Assembly (NCBI GenBank): GCA_020284085.1
Contig: JACEVL010000517.1
Location: 1,035,337-1,099,336, forward strand
DNA: 64,000 nt
Direction: 5' to 3'
From: Aporrectodea caliginosa
Taxonomy: Eukaryota > Annelida > Clitellata > Crassiclitellata > Lumbricidae
The number at the start of each line of letters is the position of its first letter. Position 1 is the stretch's first letter. The position numbers were made by a program, and so were the translations under genes. The notes under the pieces are model-generated. The model worked only from the letters and a program-made list of their open reading frames with translations. It did not search any database and was not told the origin of the DNA. Positions 33,701-41,340 of this stretch are shown here, in pieces.

Positions 33701-33944
33701 CACCCATCCAGTTCAGACGGACGCCAAGCAACACCTCAACGCTACACTATCAGCGCGTAGATGCACAAAGCAGGATTCAGATCCGAACAGAGCTTCCAAC
33801 TGGTCAGATAAGTCGTCCGGATATTCTGCATCTGGTGATGCAGATGACGAGGATGACTACAGCTTTGCTCGACAGTTAAAAGGCGTTCAGCTGAAGCGTG
33901 CGATGAGCCATGACAGATCAGCACCAAGACTTCCAAAACTCTGA
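9673..33944 (+). CDS. MTSS1: MTSS1/MIM-like I-BAR and WH2 protein, 13 coding exons
   Basis: Joining 9673-9732, 11920-11981, 12891-12964, 14150-14234, 16476-16567, 21433-21507, 22015-22172, 24483-24644, 27040-27190, 27540-27571, 28226-28388, 29727-29855 and 33484-33944 gives an uninterrupted frame of 567 codons plus stop. Every intron starts GT and ends AG. Residues 1-235 match the I-BAR (IMD) domain of the MTSS family, which binds membrane phosphoinositides and bends membrane into protrusions. Examples are LGVLFQETIGDIK, the IGSVLTRLCLRH block and QLDKDR-YKKAY. A proline/serine region follows, then the family motif LQCSSGYGT (about 350), PLPPPPEELL, and a WH2 actin-binding end with LKGVQLKRAM and DRSAPR. 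Human MTSS1 is about 755 residues, so the linker is shorter or some exons were missed. 5' UTR exons are unidentified. Confidence 0.9.
9905..9970. mobile_element. piggyBac-like mini-element, copy 1 (decayed right end)
   Basis: TTAA followed by CCCTTTAACGACGAGCTGC, then GGTTTCCCAT and a partial inverse CACGCTCGTC. The intact version is at 28952-29018. The right TTAA is lost. It lies in intron 1. Confidence 0.6.
10086..10158. mobile_element. piggyBac-like mini-element, copy 2 (inverted)
   Basis: It reads TTAACACTTTAACGATGAG at the left, then TTGGGAAACCAGTGCAGCTC, ATCGTTGAAGTGTTTA at the right. The internal GGGAAACC is the reverse complement of the GGTTTCCC in copies 1 and 3, so this copy is in opposite orientation. 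It lies in intron 1. Confidence 0.6.
11920..11981 (+). CDS. MTSS1: MTSS1-like coding exon 2 (residues 21-41)
   Basis: Acceptor TTTCAG, then ASFSLYDEFANKAVKLNSAI, matching the family segment GSYPVWEDFINKAGKLQSQL. The donor is AA|GTATGA with two codon bases carried over (phase 2). The downstream bases would read on to a stop, so the splice is required. Confidence 0.9.
12891..12964 (+). CDS. MTSS1: MTSS1-like coding exon 3 (residues 41-66)
   Basis: Acceptor TTTTGTAG. The first base completes a Lys codon, then VTIAASVAFHEAFFKLTDAA and NGTR follow. This aligns with the family helix TTVVAAAAFLDAFQKVADMA of the I-BAR coiled bundle. The donor is G|GTAAGA, phase 1. Confidence 0.93.
14150..14234 (+). 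CDS. MTSS1: MTSS1-like coding exon 4 (residues 66-94)
   Basis: Acceptor GTGTTTTAG. It encodes GASKDIGSVLTRLCLRHQAV then EVKLKAYA, matching the highly conserved GGTREIGSALTRMCMRHRSI of the I-BAR domain. The donor is AT|GTAGGT, phase 2. Confidence 0.95.
15398..15472 (+). repeat. L2-type LINE 3' tail
   Basis: Only the terminal part survives: AGCGCTTCTGAGTAGTTTCT, TGAAGAGGCGCTATATAAAT, then (GAAT)n. The two arms AGCGCYTCT and AGAGGCGCT can pair into a stem. This is an extremely 5'-truncated insertion in intron 4. Confidence 0.85.
16476..16567 (+). CDS. MTSS1: MTSS1-like coding exon 5 (residues 94-125)
   Basis: Acceptor TTATTCAG. It encodes SLLDLLVVPIQKSLDDWPKA and VAQLDKDRNR, matching the family ALIDCLINPLQEQMEEWKKV and ANQLDKDH. 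The donor AACAGAG|GTTTTT is weak (no A at +3, no G at +5), but the phase (1) fits the next exon exactly. Confidence 0.93.
16682..16975 (+). repeat. tRNA-derived SINE with CT-rich end
   Basis: TCAGTTGCGTAGTGGTTAGC (A box) and GGGAGTTCAAGCCC (B box) are about 35 bp apart, as in a tRNA head. A roughly 200-bp body follows, ending in (TC)n at 16955-16975. The head would fold into a tRNA-like cloverleaf only imperfectly, so it is a SINE rather than a tRNA gene. It lies in intron 5, 115 bp after exon 5. Confidence 0.75.
18250..18840 (-). pseudogene. Degenerate L2-type LINE, C-terminal part
   Basis: The minus-strand frame at 18455-18270 contains SLPLRQTSKLTISHCFSL. Adjoining frames resemble the LWNSLP...SFSSFKTxLKTHxF signature of L2 ORF2, spread over at least two frames. 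Old and heavily mutated; it sits inside intron 5. Confidence 0.55.
19862..20931 (+). pseudogene. L2-type LINE, 5'-truncated but with open RT frame
   Basis: A frame open from about 19862 to 20875 starts inside the reverse transcriptase (GVPQGSVLGPLLYLLYTADL, motif B). It continues through LFADDVQAYIHS (catalytic FADD), WMASNRLLLNPSKTQFIWLG, VRDLGLALDQELSLSQHV, HWLPVAQRISYRV and AFSVAGPSIWNDLPSELRLL, and stops at the usual C-terminus. The 3' end is GAGCGCCTCTGAGTAG, the stem-loop tail and (GAAT)n. Missing are the endonuclease and RT motif A, so it cannot move itself. No stop or frameshift across 1 kb makes it the youngest LINE copy here. It lies in intron 5 in the sense orientation. Confidence 0.9.
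20996..21394. mobile_element. hAT-like non-autonomous element, 399 bp
   Basis: Ends TAGGGAACAACCGG and CCGGTTGTTCCCTA are inverted, flanked by a perfect 8-bp duplication ATTGTAAT (20988-20995 and 21395-21402). Subterminal sequence repeats CCGGGTA-type motifs. Eight-bp duplication and TAGGG ends fit the hAT superfamily. No coding. It ends 38 bp before exon 6, so it supplies most of the sequence around the branch point and acceptor. Confidence 0.85.
21433..21507 (+). CDS. MTSS1: MTSS1-like coding exon 6 (residues 125-150)
   Basis: Acceptor TTGGGTTTAG. It encodes DYKKAYNELKKASGETLRLQ and KKVNK, matching the basic family segment EYKKARQEIKKKSSDTLKLQ that lines the membrane-binding face. The donor is G|GTATTT, phase 1. 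Confidence 0.94.
22015..22172 (+). CDS. MTSS1: MTSS1-like coding exon 7 (residues 150-202)
   Basis: The acceptor is GATTGAAG, with a poor pyrimidine tract. The exon encodes QLDEAIRDAGVKYAVLEEAE, then KRSVVSALLEERSHLC and LKPVL, matching QLDSALQDVNDKYLLLEETE and KALIEERGRFC of MTSS1. The donor is a strong TTA|GTGAGT, phase 0. Confidence 0.95.
22240..23578. mobile_element. hAT-like non-autonomous element, 1339 bp, AACCCGGGTT arrays
   Basis: Perfect inverted ends of 20 bp (TAGGGAATGCAAACCCGGGT) flanked by a perfect 8-bp duplication CCAGTGAC (22232-22239 and 23579-23586). Both subterminal regions are built from repeats of the palindrome AACCCGGGTT (about four on the left, seven or more on the right). 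The roughly 1.1-kb interior is AT-rich with only short chance frames and no transposase. It lies in intron 7, 67 bp after exon 7. Confidence 0.9.
24007..24405. mobile_element. hAT (Charlie-like) non-autonomous element, 399 bp
   Basis: Inverted ends CAGGGGTGTCAAAC and its partner CTCTTTGACACCTCTG, flanked by a perfect 8-bp duplication ACTCAGGG (23999-24006 and 24406-24413). The interior has the GGCGGGCCAGAAATGGCCC type sequence seen in other Charlie-like elements. The right flank repeats TGATTGACTCAGGG in tandem up to 24440. Intron 7, just upstream of exon 8. Confidence 0.9.
24483..24644 (+). CDS. MTSS1: MTSS1-like coding exon 8 (residues 203-256)
   Basis: Acceptor CTGGACAG. It encodes EIAMLSEVNHLQEIADNLAD, then LPPAAEQLISDAV, matching EISMLGEITHLQTISEDLKS and LPSSSEQVILD at the end of the I-BAR domain. 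The donor is AAG|GTACCA, phase 0. The exon lies only 77 bp after the end of a hAT-like insertion (24007-24405). Confidence 0.94.
24795..24870 (+). repeat. LINE 3' end with TTAC tail (short)
   Basis: CGTAATTTATAACGGCTGCA followed by AATAAAGG and (TTAC)n. The tail resembles those of the LINE copies at 33362 and 63480, but only about 75 bp remain. Intron 8. Confidence 0.55.
25584..26531. mobile_element. hAT-like non-autonomous element, 948 bp, TTTTCCGG arrays
   Basis: Ends TAGTGATGT and ACATCACTA are inverted, flanked by a perfect 8-bp duplication GTCATACG (25576-25583 and 26532-26539). Both ends carry runs of the self-complementary motif CCGGAAAATTTTCCGG and variants. The interior is AT-rich without a recognisable frame. 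Intron 8. Confidence 0.87.
27040..27190 (+). CDS. MTSS1: MTSS1-like coding exon 9, proline-rich linker
   Basis: Acceptor CGTCTTTAG. It encodes RKPSKEDMRIEVVSGTLKSS and then a proline/serine run (DVPPPPCSSNISPPVQASPP). The linker after the I-BAR domain is poorly conserved, so support is frame continuity plus strong splice sites: donor TCAG|GTGACT, phase 1. Residues about 257-307. Confidence 0.8.
27540..27571 (+). CDS. MTSS1: MTSS1-like micro-exon 10 (32 nt)
   Basis: A 32-nt segment between TACTTTCAG and GTGACT, encoding EAFVKRSKSIQ. It converts the phase 1 of exon 9 into the phase 0 needed by exon 11. Without it the join from exon 9 to exon 11 hits a stop after 13 codons. The phase fit and the two good splice sites are the evidence. 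It could be an alternative exon. Confidence 0.72.
28226..28388 (+). CDS. MTSS1: MTSS1-like coding exon 11 with LQCSSGYGT motif
   Basis: Acceptor TTTTCTCCAG. It encodes a serine-rich segment containing QSLQCSSGYGTMTNISASS, which matches the family motif DSLQCSSGYSTQTTTP. That motif separates MTSS proteins from other I-BAR families such as BAIAP2. The donor is GGAG|GTTAAT, phase 1. Residues about 318-372. Confidence 0.9.
28451..29532. repeat. Long inverted repeat, arms of 200-233 bp
   Basis: The left arm (28451-28683) and right arm (29332-29532) are reverse complements over more than 200 bp with few mismatches. Shared blocks include TTTTGAAAGAAATATGCATG and ATAAGAGAAAGCCAAAAG; the left arm has about 25 extra bases. 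The loop is about 650 bp and contains the intact piggyBac-like mini-element. The layout resembles a foldback or long-TIR DNA transposon, or two head-to-head copies. It lies wholly inside intron 11. Confidence 0.85.
28952..29018. mobile_element. piggyBac-like mini-element, intact copy 3
   Basis: A 59-bp core flanked on both sides by TTAA, with near-perfect inverted ends CCCTTTAACGACGAGC / GCTCGTCGTTAAAGGG. TTAA duplication and CCCTTT ends are known features of piggyBac superfamily elements. It is far too short to encode anything. It sits in the loop of the long inverted repeat at 28451-29532 in intron 11. Confidence 0.75.
29727..29855 (+). CDS. MTSS1: MTSS1-like coding exon 12 (residues 372-415)
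   Basis: Acceptor GTTCTGCAG. It encodes VYEMLPDDLQTCDIPRVNKY, then TLPNKRAF and TSPYKPSST. The segment sits where vertebrate MTSS1 has TIPRNSDISQSYRR, and the IPR-N part is recognisable. The donor is ACAG|GTGACA, phase 1, which joins in frame to the terminal exon. Confidence 0.82.
30694..30768. repeat. 18-bp tandem repeat, four units
   Basis: The unit GCTAATGCAACATATTTA is repeated four times with almost no change. Intron 12. Confidence 0.9.
31053..31128. mobile_element. piggyBac-like mini-element, copy 4 (old)
   Basis: Left TTTAACCATTTAACGAGGAG, internal TTTGAAACCAATGCAGCTC, right ATTATTAAAGAATTAAAG. Same layout as copy 2 with more mutations. It lies in intron 12. Confidence 0.5.
32305..32365 (-). 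repeat. L2-type LINE 3' tail fragment
   Basis: On plus it reads ACATTTATATAGTGTGGCTC and then CTCAGAGGTGCTC, the reverse complement of the family stem-loop tail with substitutions. Intron 12. Confidence 0.6.
32905..33362 (+). pseudogene. LINE (TTAC-tailed family), C-terminal remnant
   Basis: The frame at 33014-33304 reads RNRLQSVMDCLIRLRYLPED, LEQLCRTADGNLFTAALVNP and SLRPRLHDQIVPL, ending at a stop. The 3' end is ATAAATAAAG then (TTAC)n. The same protein end is at 63574-63972 on minus, which shows it is a repeat family and not a host exon. A heavily truncated insertion in intron 12, 120 bp upstream of the terminal exon. Confidence 0.85.
33484..33944 (+). CDS. MTSS1: MTSS1-like terminal coding exon 13 with WH2 end
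   Basis: Acceptor TTTTGTAG in phase 1; a second AG 8 bp on (TCTACAG) would need phase 0. It encodes DEDFPLPPPPEELLYPVEG, an acidic stretch DADDEDDYSF, then ARQLKGVQLKRAMSHDRSAP before the stop at 33942. The end corresponds to the WH2 actin-monomer-binding tail of MTSS1 (MLNAIRRGVKLKKTTTNDRS). A second frame is also open across 33505-33879 and is discussed under findings. Confidence 0.92.
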
Positions 33945-34992
33945 ATTACAGGATCTGTCGTCTTTCAGGTCTCAGCCAAACTCGGAAGAATGCCAGGGTC
34001 AGTTCGCTTGTGGTGAGAGGGGATGGTAAACGTTGAGTGAGTGTTGTATCTCGTTCTTGGCACCTCCTGAGTTATGGAGGCTTAATCTCTTTAAACATAG
34101 ACCAAAGGTTTTCTTCTGTGTACATTTTAATCCAAGTGGGATTTTAACCTGTAACCTTCTAGTGAATAGATGGTTTAAAGGGTAGATTTCAGTGGAATCA
34201 GTAATGTTGTGCCTCCGCAACATTGAAATATTTGTTTAAAAATCAAAAGATTTTATTTATGAATCAGGATAACAAAATGCTTAGCCTCTGTTTATTTGCA
34301 GTCAGACTATTTCATTCACTTTTTAAGTTTGTACTTGATGTAGTGATGTATTGTTTGAGTGGCAATTGATAAATATATTTCAAGTAATTGTTAAGATTGT
34401 TATTATAATTAAACCATTGAGTTGCTTGTATGTCAGTCTTAATTAAAGTCAAGTTGTGGGTTGGATGGAAGATTAAATAGGAATGGAATTGGTGGCTGAT
34501 GTAAGAAGTCAAAGTTGGACAGATTGCCATTTTGATTTTTATTAGTAAATTATCTATAGATTTAAGCTGGTGTTGAAATTGCTTTGTTTGTTATTACAGA
34601 AATTTTGGGTTTATGTGCAAAATGCTTTTGTTAATAATTTATGCTTCAATTTTGCTGTTGCAGTGAATTGCCAGTATGAACAAATTTTGATTCTAAATTG
34701 TTGTTGTCAGTAATATATGCAGAGTTTTTTCATTTCCAAGGTGTGTTTGCAGAAATTTAGGCTATTCGAAATTGCTTTTTATGGTAATTTATGCAAACTT
34801 GTGTAATTTGCAGATAGTGTTTCATTGTATAATACTTTATATTATTTTTATTATACATAAATTTGAGGCAGTTTAAAAATTGCTGCTGTTGCTAAATTAT
34901 ACTTTGAATAGAGCTTGAACTTGAACTTAAAATCAAAGTTTAAATGTTATTTTTAGCTTGAAACACACTGAAATGTGACTCGCTTGTGGATG

Positions 34993-35040
34993 CCATTTGT
35001 GTTGATTTTATTTGTGTTGATTTTATTTGTGTTGATTTTT
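34993..35040. repeat. Short tandem repeat of GTGTTGATTTTATTT
   Basis: Three copies of a 15-bp unit in the T-rich tract after the stop codon. Confidence 0.85.
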
Positions 35041-38020
35041 CTAGTTGCTGCTCTGCACTATTTTATTAAAACCTTCTTACAAGTTGCTGAGACTGTGATA
35101 TCAGTTGATCAGGGCCGAACCAAACTTCAGCAATATGAGTCTCTGTATTTGTCGATTTAGTGAAGGAAAATAAGAAATATGTTATCGTTGAGCTGAGATG
35201 CCAATTAAAGAAGTTGCTTTTGTGAGGGATGTCTAGAGACGTAGTTTTGGATGAATGATTGTTTTGGGTCAGAGAGCAACGTGGGTCCACCATTCATTAT
35301 GTCGAGTAATTTTCTTGGACTGATTAGCGGCTTCTGGCTAGCTTCTGATGTAGAAAGCCGTAGAAAATGTGATTTTTAGAGAAGTCATGCTAGCAAGCGG
35401 TTTTATGCAATTCTGACATTCGCTTTTTATTTAGGTTCTATACAGAGAACACTGATTCTTGCGTAAAATAGAACAACTGTCGGTTTTGAGTATGATGCTA
35501 AAGGCCTTCATGCACGTTGCACATGCATTCCAATTTCTAATTGTCTTCTGATATGTATGTTTGTGTATCTCTGAACGTTTATCTAGCACCTTTTGTAAAT
35601 CGCTCATTAATTACTTTTTAATGCCACTATTTTAATATTACATCAGCTATCAATCTAGGGCTGATATTGTTCTGCATCACCTTATCCAAGTCCAGAATAT
35701 TTGGTCTGACTGAAATTCAGTATGAACAGTTGTTTTACCTTCATGATTCCCATCATGTCTTCTTCTGGCATATATTGATCATTTTTCATTTCAATGCCTT
35801 TATGTGTACATTATATATAGTATTACATAAATATACTATTTTTATCGAAACGAAAGCTGCTTTTATGATCATCTACCAGATTTACTTGGGTTTCCTGTCA
35901 TTTCTAAATCCGTCTTATACATTGTATATTGCATATATAATGTCAGTTTATGTATATATATACAGGCATAAAATATACATAATTGAGTATATATAATTGT
36001 ATATGTATAATATAGATGATGGGATCTGTTGTGGAAGTATCATATTCATTATTTATTTATGGTTTGAGCTAAACAAGAAACATGATGAGCGCAGACCGAA
36101 TATGTGGCATCCAATCTACTGACAGCGGCAACACGATGTTGGGAAGACCATAAAGAAGTGACATTGTGACCTCAGTACGACACTGTGTATGGTTTAATAT
36201 GTCAACAGAATTTGTTGAGAAGTTAACTAGATATGTGGTAGACCAGGGTGCTCGATTTTTGATGAGTAGCTGAGTGTTTAGTATACAGTGATATATTCCT
36301 ATCTCGTTGCTCTGCCCAGAATCAGATTTCATGTTGGTATCTGTTTTGAGCTGAGATTTTACTGGGAGAGCTGCTGTTCTTTGGAAAGCATTTTGTAGCG
36401 ACAAGCAACTTCAGTGACCTGTCAACATCTATGGTATGTGATTGGTTGTTTTGTATACATAGCACTATATGAATTTGCAATTCCTTCTCAAGGCAAATGG
36501 CAAATTAGTGTTCATGGATGAAGTTCAGTTGTATCATAAGAAAATTGGTGATTTGTTGTTAAGCCAGCTAACCTGTAAAAACGGTTAGAGCAGTATCTAG
36601 GTGTTGGGATGCTCCTGTGCTTCAGCCAAATATTCTTCAACCTATGGAACTGGCCTCTAAGTGCTACTGTTATATGAATATATATAAATGAATATATATA
36701 AATAATGATGCCTAACCTTACCTCCTTACCTTTCATGTTGCAAAAGGTTTTGGAAATGTTTTATAGAGAGATGCTGATGTGAATTAAATTAAATTGAAGC
36801 AGTTTTATATTACATTATTTACCGGTAATAACTGTGCATGCTACTTTTCAATTACATATAAGTGTATTCATGTCTTCTTATGATATTACTTTTTTAGCAG
36901 ATCTGCAATTTCTCTATATACATTCTAGATTTTTCTGTGAAATTGTGCATAACTTTTTATGACTTTCTACCATTTATGTGAATCATGTTGCATTTTTCGT
37001 TTAGAATTAGCATAGGGTTTTTGATGTCATTGTGATGCTGTGACTGATGAATAACTGTTTAACCCACAGTGATACTAGTATGGCAAAAAGTCTATTGTCT
37101 TCTGGTCGTCTCTTATGCTGCATTTCTGCATGTTTGTCGATAGGACTTTGTCGTTAGTCAGTAGCATATTTACAGGTGATCTTTGGTTGAAAGTTCTTTT
37201 AAATTATTAGTACAGTATTACAAGGTATCTTAATCTCATTGTCTTGTTTATTTTACTTGTAGTTTAAGGAACTTTTTGAATGAGTAAATGACGTGTTTTG
37301 TAAAACAGTATATTACAGAAACAGTGGTGTAATGTACCTTTTTGAAAATACACTGAAGCCTTACTATATAGTGTGAAATCACATACCACCACATGGGCCA
37401 GAATCTCATTCCTGAGTTTTGCTGCCTGTGAAAAACTGCAACCTTAAATTTGTTTTGTCATTTCGATGACTGATTTTACTTTGGAGGTGTAGATAGATAT
37501 TTCAGTTTTGTACACTCTTCATAAGAAAAAGATTTTTATGCTTGAGAAGCCATTAGAATTAACAATGAGGGAGGTTGATTAATAGTGGGTTGTATCACAG
37601 TACAGATATGTACATGTTTGGTGTATACATGCATAAGTTTGCATATGTATTTGCTTTGGTGTATGTAATGGTGTGTAGCCTAAGCTTTACATATGTATTT
37701 ATATGCCGGTTATGTAACTGGAGAAGTTTTTGAAGTCATTAAAGTCAAAGTCATCCCCTTTTGTATAGCAATGCTTATACGTTGAATAGTTACTATGGTA
37801 GCAGACTTACTGTTTAACGCTGGAGCCTAGCACTACCATGACCACCTACGAGCACATTTTTTTAACTTTCCTGCAGACACGCAAGGGCCTTTCACCACCA
37901 GCCTATGCTTCTACCACCACCAACCTATGCTGGTACCAGTTCTACTGCATGCTGACTGCATCTTCTGTATTCTCAAAATGCTTCTGGTAAAAATACTACA
38001 GTCATGATCCTGGTGTTCAG

Positions 38021-38615
38021 GAGAGTGTGACATGGGGATGTTTGTCCCTGCTGGGAAACCGCATGTGTGTGTGTGTGTGTGTGTAATTGGGACAACAATT
38101 GCGTTTGTAATAGAGTTGTAATGGGGACAAAAATTGCGGCAATACCATTTGTAATGTGGGATTCTACTCTCGCGGTAATACCGAGTGGTAATGGGGAATG
38201 AGCCGCCAATAAACCCGGGTGATGTTGAGAACTTGAGAACTGATAAGGAGAGTTTATTAGTTTCTGAAGCCTACTAGTCAGAAATAGTCAGGACTTGGTT
38301 AATGCAAACTGTCCATAAGATAATAACAGACTAATGCAGTCAACAATACAAATAGTTTTGTAAGCTAAAAACTGTTATTTTTAATTTGAATTTGTGTAAA
38401 CATTTCTAGGGAATGTGATGTCGTCATTTCTTTGGGATGGGGTGGGGATGGGGGGAGCAAGACCTGCGGGGATGGGGTGGGGATGGGGAGCAAACCTGCG
38501 GGGGATGGGGCGGGGATGGGGACAAACCCTGTTGGGATGGGGTGGGGATGGGGACACAAGCAACTTGGTGCGGGGTGGGGATGGGGACGAGATTGTCTCC
38601 CCATGTCACTCTCTA
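38021..38615. mobile_element. hAT-like non-autonomous element, 595 bp, G-rich arrays
   Basis: The left end GAGAGTGTGACATGGGGA and right end TCCCCATGTCACTCTCTA are inverted with few mismatches. An exact 8-bp duplication GTGTTCAG flanks it (38013-38020 and 38616-38623). Near the right end GGGGATGGGGTGGGGATGGG-type units repeat from 38434 to 38590. A (GT)n run lies at 38065-38084. The GC-poor middle has no coding. The reading frames seen here are products of the G-rich repeat. Confidence 0.85.
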
Positions 38616-39100
38616 GTGTTCAGGACAGTGTCCGAGATGTGTATGTTTGTGTGTGCATTCATGCATGTGTTTGTGTGTGTGCTTGTTTGTTTGTGTTTGT
38701 GTGAGAATTGTACAGTCTGTTTCCGTATTGTGCAGTGCCATTTGTGAATGTGTCTGGATGCTCTGTTCATTGCCGTATGTGTACCAGAGTGGCCTGGAAC
38801 AATAAGGAAGCCTATTTGTGATTTCATGGTAAGGCTTGCAGCTGAGCTTTTAGCAAACCTTTGTTACTAACAATGTAACAATGGTGTGTCAGTGAGTAAC
38901 TGTGTTACATATTGAGTAACAGTGTTACATATTATGTTAGAATATAGGAACTTTAGATAGTATAGGAACTGTAGATAGATATATGTAGAACTTGGCCATG
39001 AGAAGTATGATGACGAGTGCTCTAATACATACCCGGTACATGCATACATTCTTTGCTCTTTCCATTTTTCCACAGTATTGTACTTAGTCTTTATGTTCCA

Positions 39101-39140
39101 GGTTGCGGTGTGTCAGCCTGTTTTGCAAATTAAACGAATA
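39101..39140 (+). repeat. Relic of a LINE 3' end
   Basis: GGTTGCGGTGTGTCAGCCTG then AAATTAAACGAATATACATA matches the segment at 54826-54880 (GGTTGCGGTGTGTCAACCTA then AATAAACGAATATTATTATT). Two unlinked copies with this layout suggest a retroposon tail. Confidence 0.45.
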
Positions 39141-41167
39141 TACATATACAAATTGTGGGCTTTATTTCTTTTGGTTAAGTTTCAGATTTTATTGTAAGAC
39201 ATAATAATTCAGATGATTTACATTCCCAGTACTGCTACTGTTTGTGAGTACCAGTAAAGTGAGTTGCATTTCTCATATAATGCTCATCAATGCACACAAG
39301 CAGCAATGACTTTCTCATTACATTTCCACCTGCATTGAAACATTTGCAGCTCACATTCCTGTTACTGTCTTAACCCAGTTTCGGTATGTTGTCATTTTGT
39401 ACTGAGCAGTTTAACCAACTCTTTTTTTCTCTAGGTACTTGGCAGGCACTGTCTTTACAAACAGTGGCAGCACCTCTATGGTATGTTGTTCTTGTTTGAT
39501 TAATGATGTTATAATATATTCGTTTATTGGTATGAAACAGGTAGACACACCTCTGATTGTACAAGTACAACTAGGCTTGTTTATAATCGAAAAACTCTGT
39601 GTGCCTTTCTCCAATTACAGTTCATATGTGGTGAAAGTTTTGTTCTTGCACACATGGTGCGATTGTGTATGCTTGCTTGCGTGCACGCGTGCGCCTAGGT
39701 GTGTGTGTCAGTGTGCTGTATTTGTTACTTGAACCATTTAAAGGTGTGCGGGTTTAGAATGAAGAACAGCAATAGTACTATTATGACCGTTTGAATGAAA
39801 CTACAATGCACCGTAGTGTATTCTGTGGCACTGGCAGAAATTTTTTACAAAAATGCCAGTTATTTTTAAAGTTTATGGCTCGACATTTTTAGATCAGTTT
39901 TCTGAGCAAAAATTTGAACCTACAAACCTTTGATTCGTTTGTTATGCAGCTGTTCATGAGCAATGAATTTTATGACCAAATAAATTTGATACAATTTTTT
40001 GTACAGCGGTTTAGTATTTATTCCTGGTTTCTGTTTGTTTTTCCCTGATGCTGATCAGAATTTAAGAAGTGTTTAACAACTGAAGACTCTTTTATTCAGA
40101 AAATTCTCGGATAATTAGGTATTAGTGAGGATTTTATGTTCGGTTTGAAACAGAAGAAAACATCAAACATCAATATTGTAAAGCGTATTTTTACAAACCT
40201 TGAGTATCGCTGTGTATGTGTGATGATCTCACATTTGAACTTATAAAGCTCCACAGTGGCTGATGAATACATTCATGCATTGTCACATGCATTTTTTTAA
40301 ATTTATATTTTGTTAAAATAAATATTATAGTGTTTCATTTTCTTATAATATTCACGAAACCATTACAGCCTGAGTCTTTGTGAGTCACCAATGTGAATTA
40401 TATATATTGATATAGTAGAAATCTTTGTAAGATGTTTTCAACTTTTATACTTTGCATTTTAAAATTGAATACAATTATTGTTCTTGTCACTGTTCTGTGT
40501 AATTTTGCATACAAGATGATTTCAATTGAATCCTAATGCGTTTAAATTAACATTTTTCTCACTATTATTACTGTTCTATTTGAACGTGGAACACATTTTA
40601 AAGATAATCATTTTCATGCAGCTTCAGCTCTGATAGAAATACAATTTAATTGTGACTTTCGAAATGCTAAATTCTAAAAGCTGCTTTCTATGCCTTGATT
40701 TCATTACAATGTTTTTGAAGTTTCTTTATTTCTGTATGATTTCATGAAATTTCAGATAATTTGTCAGGGCAGAAGATTTGTTTGTCAACAGAACGTGTAA
40801 TTGCAGGATTTATCACTTTGTGAGGCATTGGTTTTGAGTTGATGGAATGATTTTCGTCAGATTTTGCATTGTTATTAACTGCTGATGATACTAAATTTTT
40901 ATCCATGTTTTTTTTAAATTTTGGTTAAACAAGTGATTGTTTTGAAATATCTGTGAATGTGAAAATTTATCTGTAACTCTAATTTTTGTGGAGTTTTTGT
41001 AGTTGTCTATGTTTAATGTCATGTGTTAAACGGCTTTTTAACAGAGGATCAAGAGTTTTATGTCCAATTGGTGTTATATTTGACCACAGAATCGCGTCTA
41101 CTAGCCTTTGAATTTTTACAAAATACGAGTTGTAACTTATATGTATTTGTCTCTTGTTTTCTGCATC

Positions 41168-41173
41168 AATAAA
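41168..41173 (+). promoter_or_regulatory. AATAAA poly(A) signal candidate
   Basis: A canonical hexamer in the late part of the T-rich tract, 3' of the MTSS1-like stop codon. Several others exist, so its use is unproven. Confidence 0.3.
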
Positions 41174-41300
41174 ATCTGTCAATGACACAGGAGGAGGTCT
41201 GCTAAGTCGCATTCAACTGTTTTCTTGCTATTCTGTGAACTGTCATGACTTTAGTCATTACTGTTATATGATGCATTGTCTTTGCCTTTTCATATTTCTT

Positions 41301-41306
41301 AATAAA
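41301..41306 (+). promoter_or_regulatory. AATAAA poly(A) signal candidate, likely the last
   Basis: TTCTTAATAAAAATTG, followed within 30 bp by TGTATG and TGTCTG (GT-rich downstream element). It is the last such signal before the sequence character changes, so it is the best guess for the distal end of the MTSS1-like transcript. Confidence 0.35.
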
Positions 41307-41340
41307 AATTGTATGTAAACAATGTCTGACTAAAGTCGTA

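Larger units (their letters stand above)
33945..41330 (+). other. Probable long 3' UTR or downstream flank of MTSS1-like gene
   Basis: About 7.4 kb of T-rich, stop-rich sequence without splice-linked coding. AATAAA hexamers occur at about 38208, 39979 and 40317 and at 41168 and 41301. After about 41340 base composition changes and known repeats resume, so the transcript may end near 41320. A long 3' UTR is inferred, not shown. It includes a 595-bp hAT-like element at 38021. Confidence 0.45.

Noticed and set aside
38365..38704. Overlapping Pro/His and Gly/Trp/Asp-rich frames
   Set aside because: Products of the G-rich subterminal array of the hAT-like element at 38021-38615.
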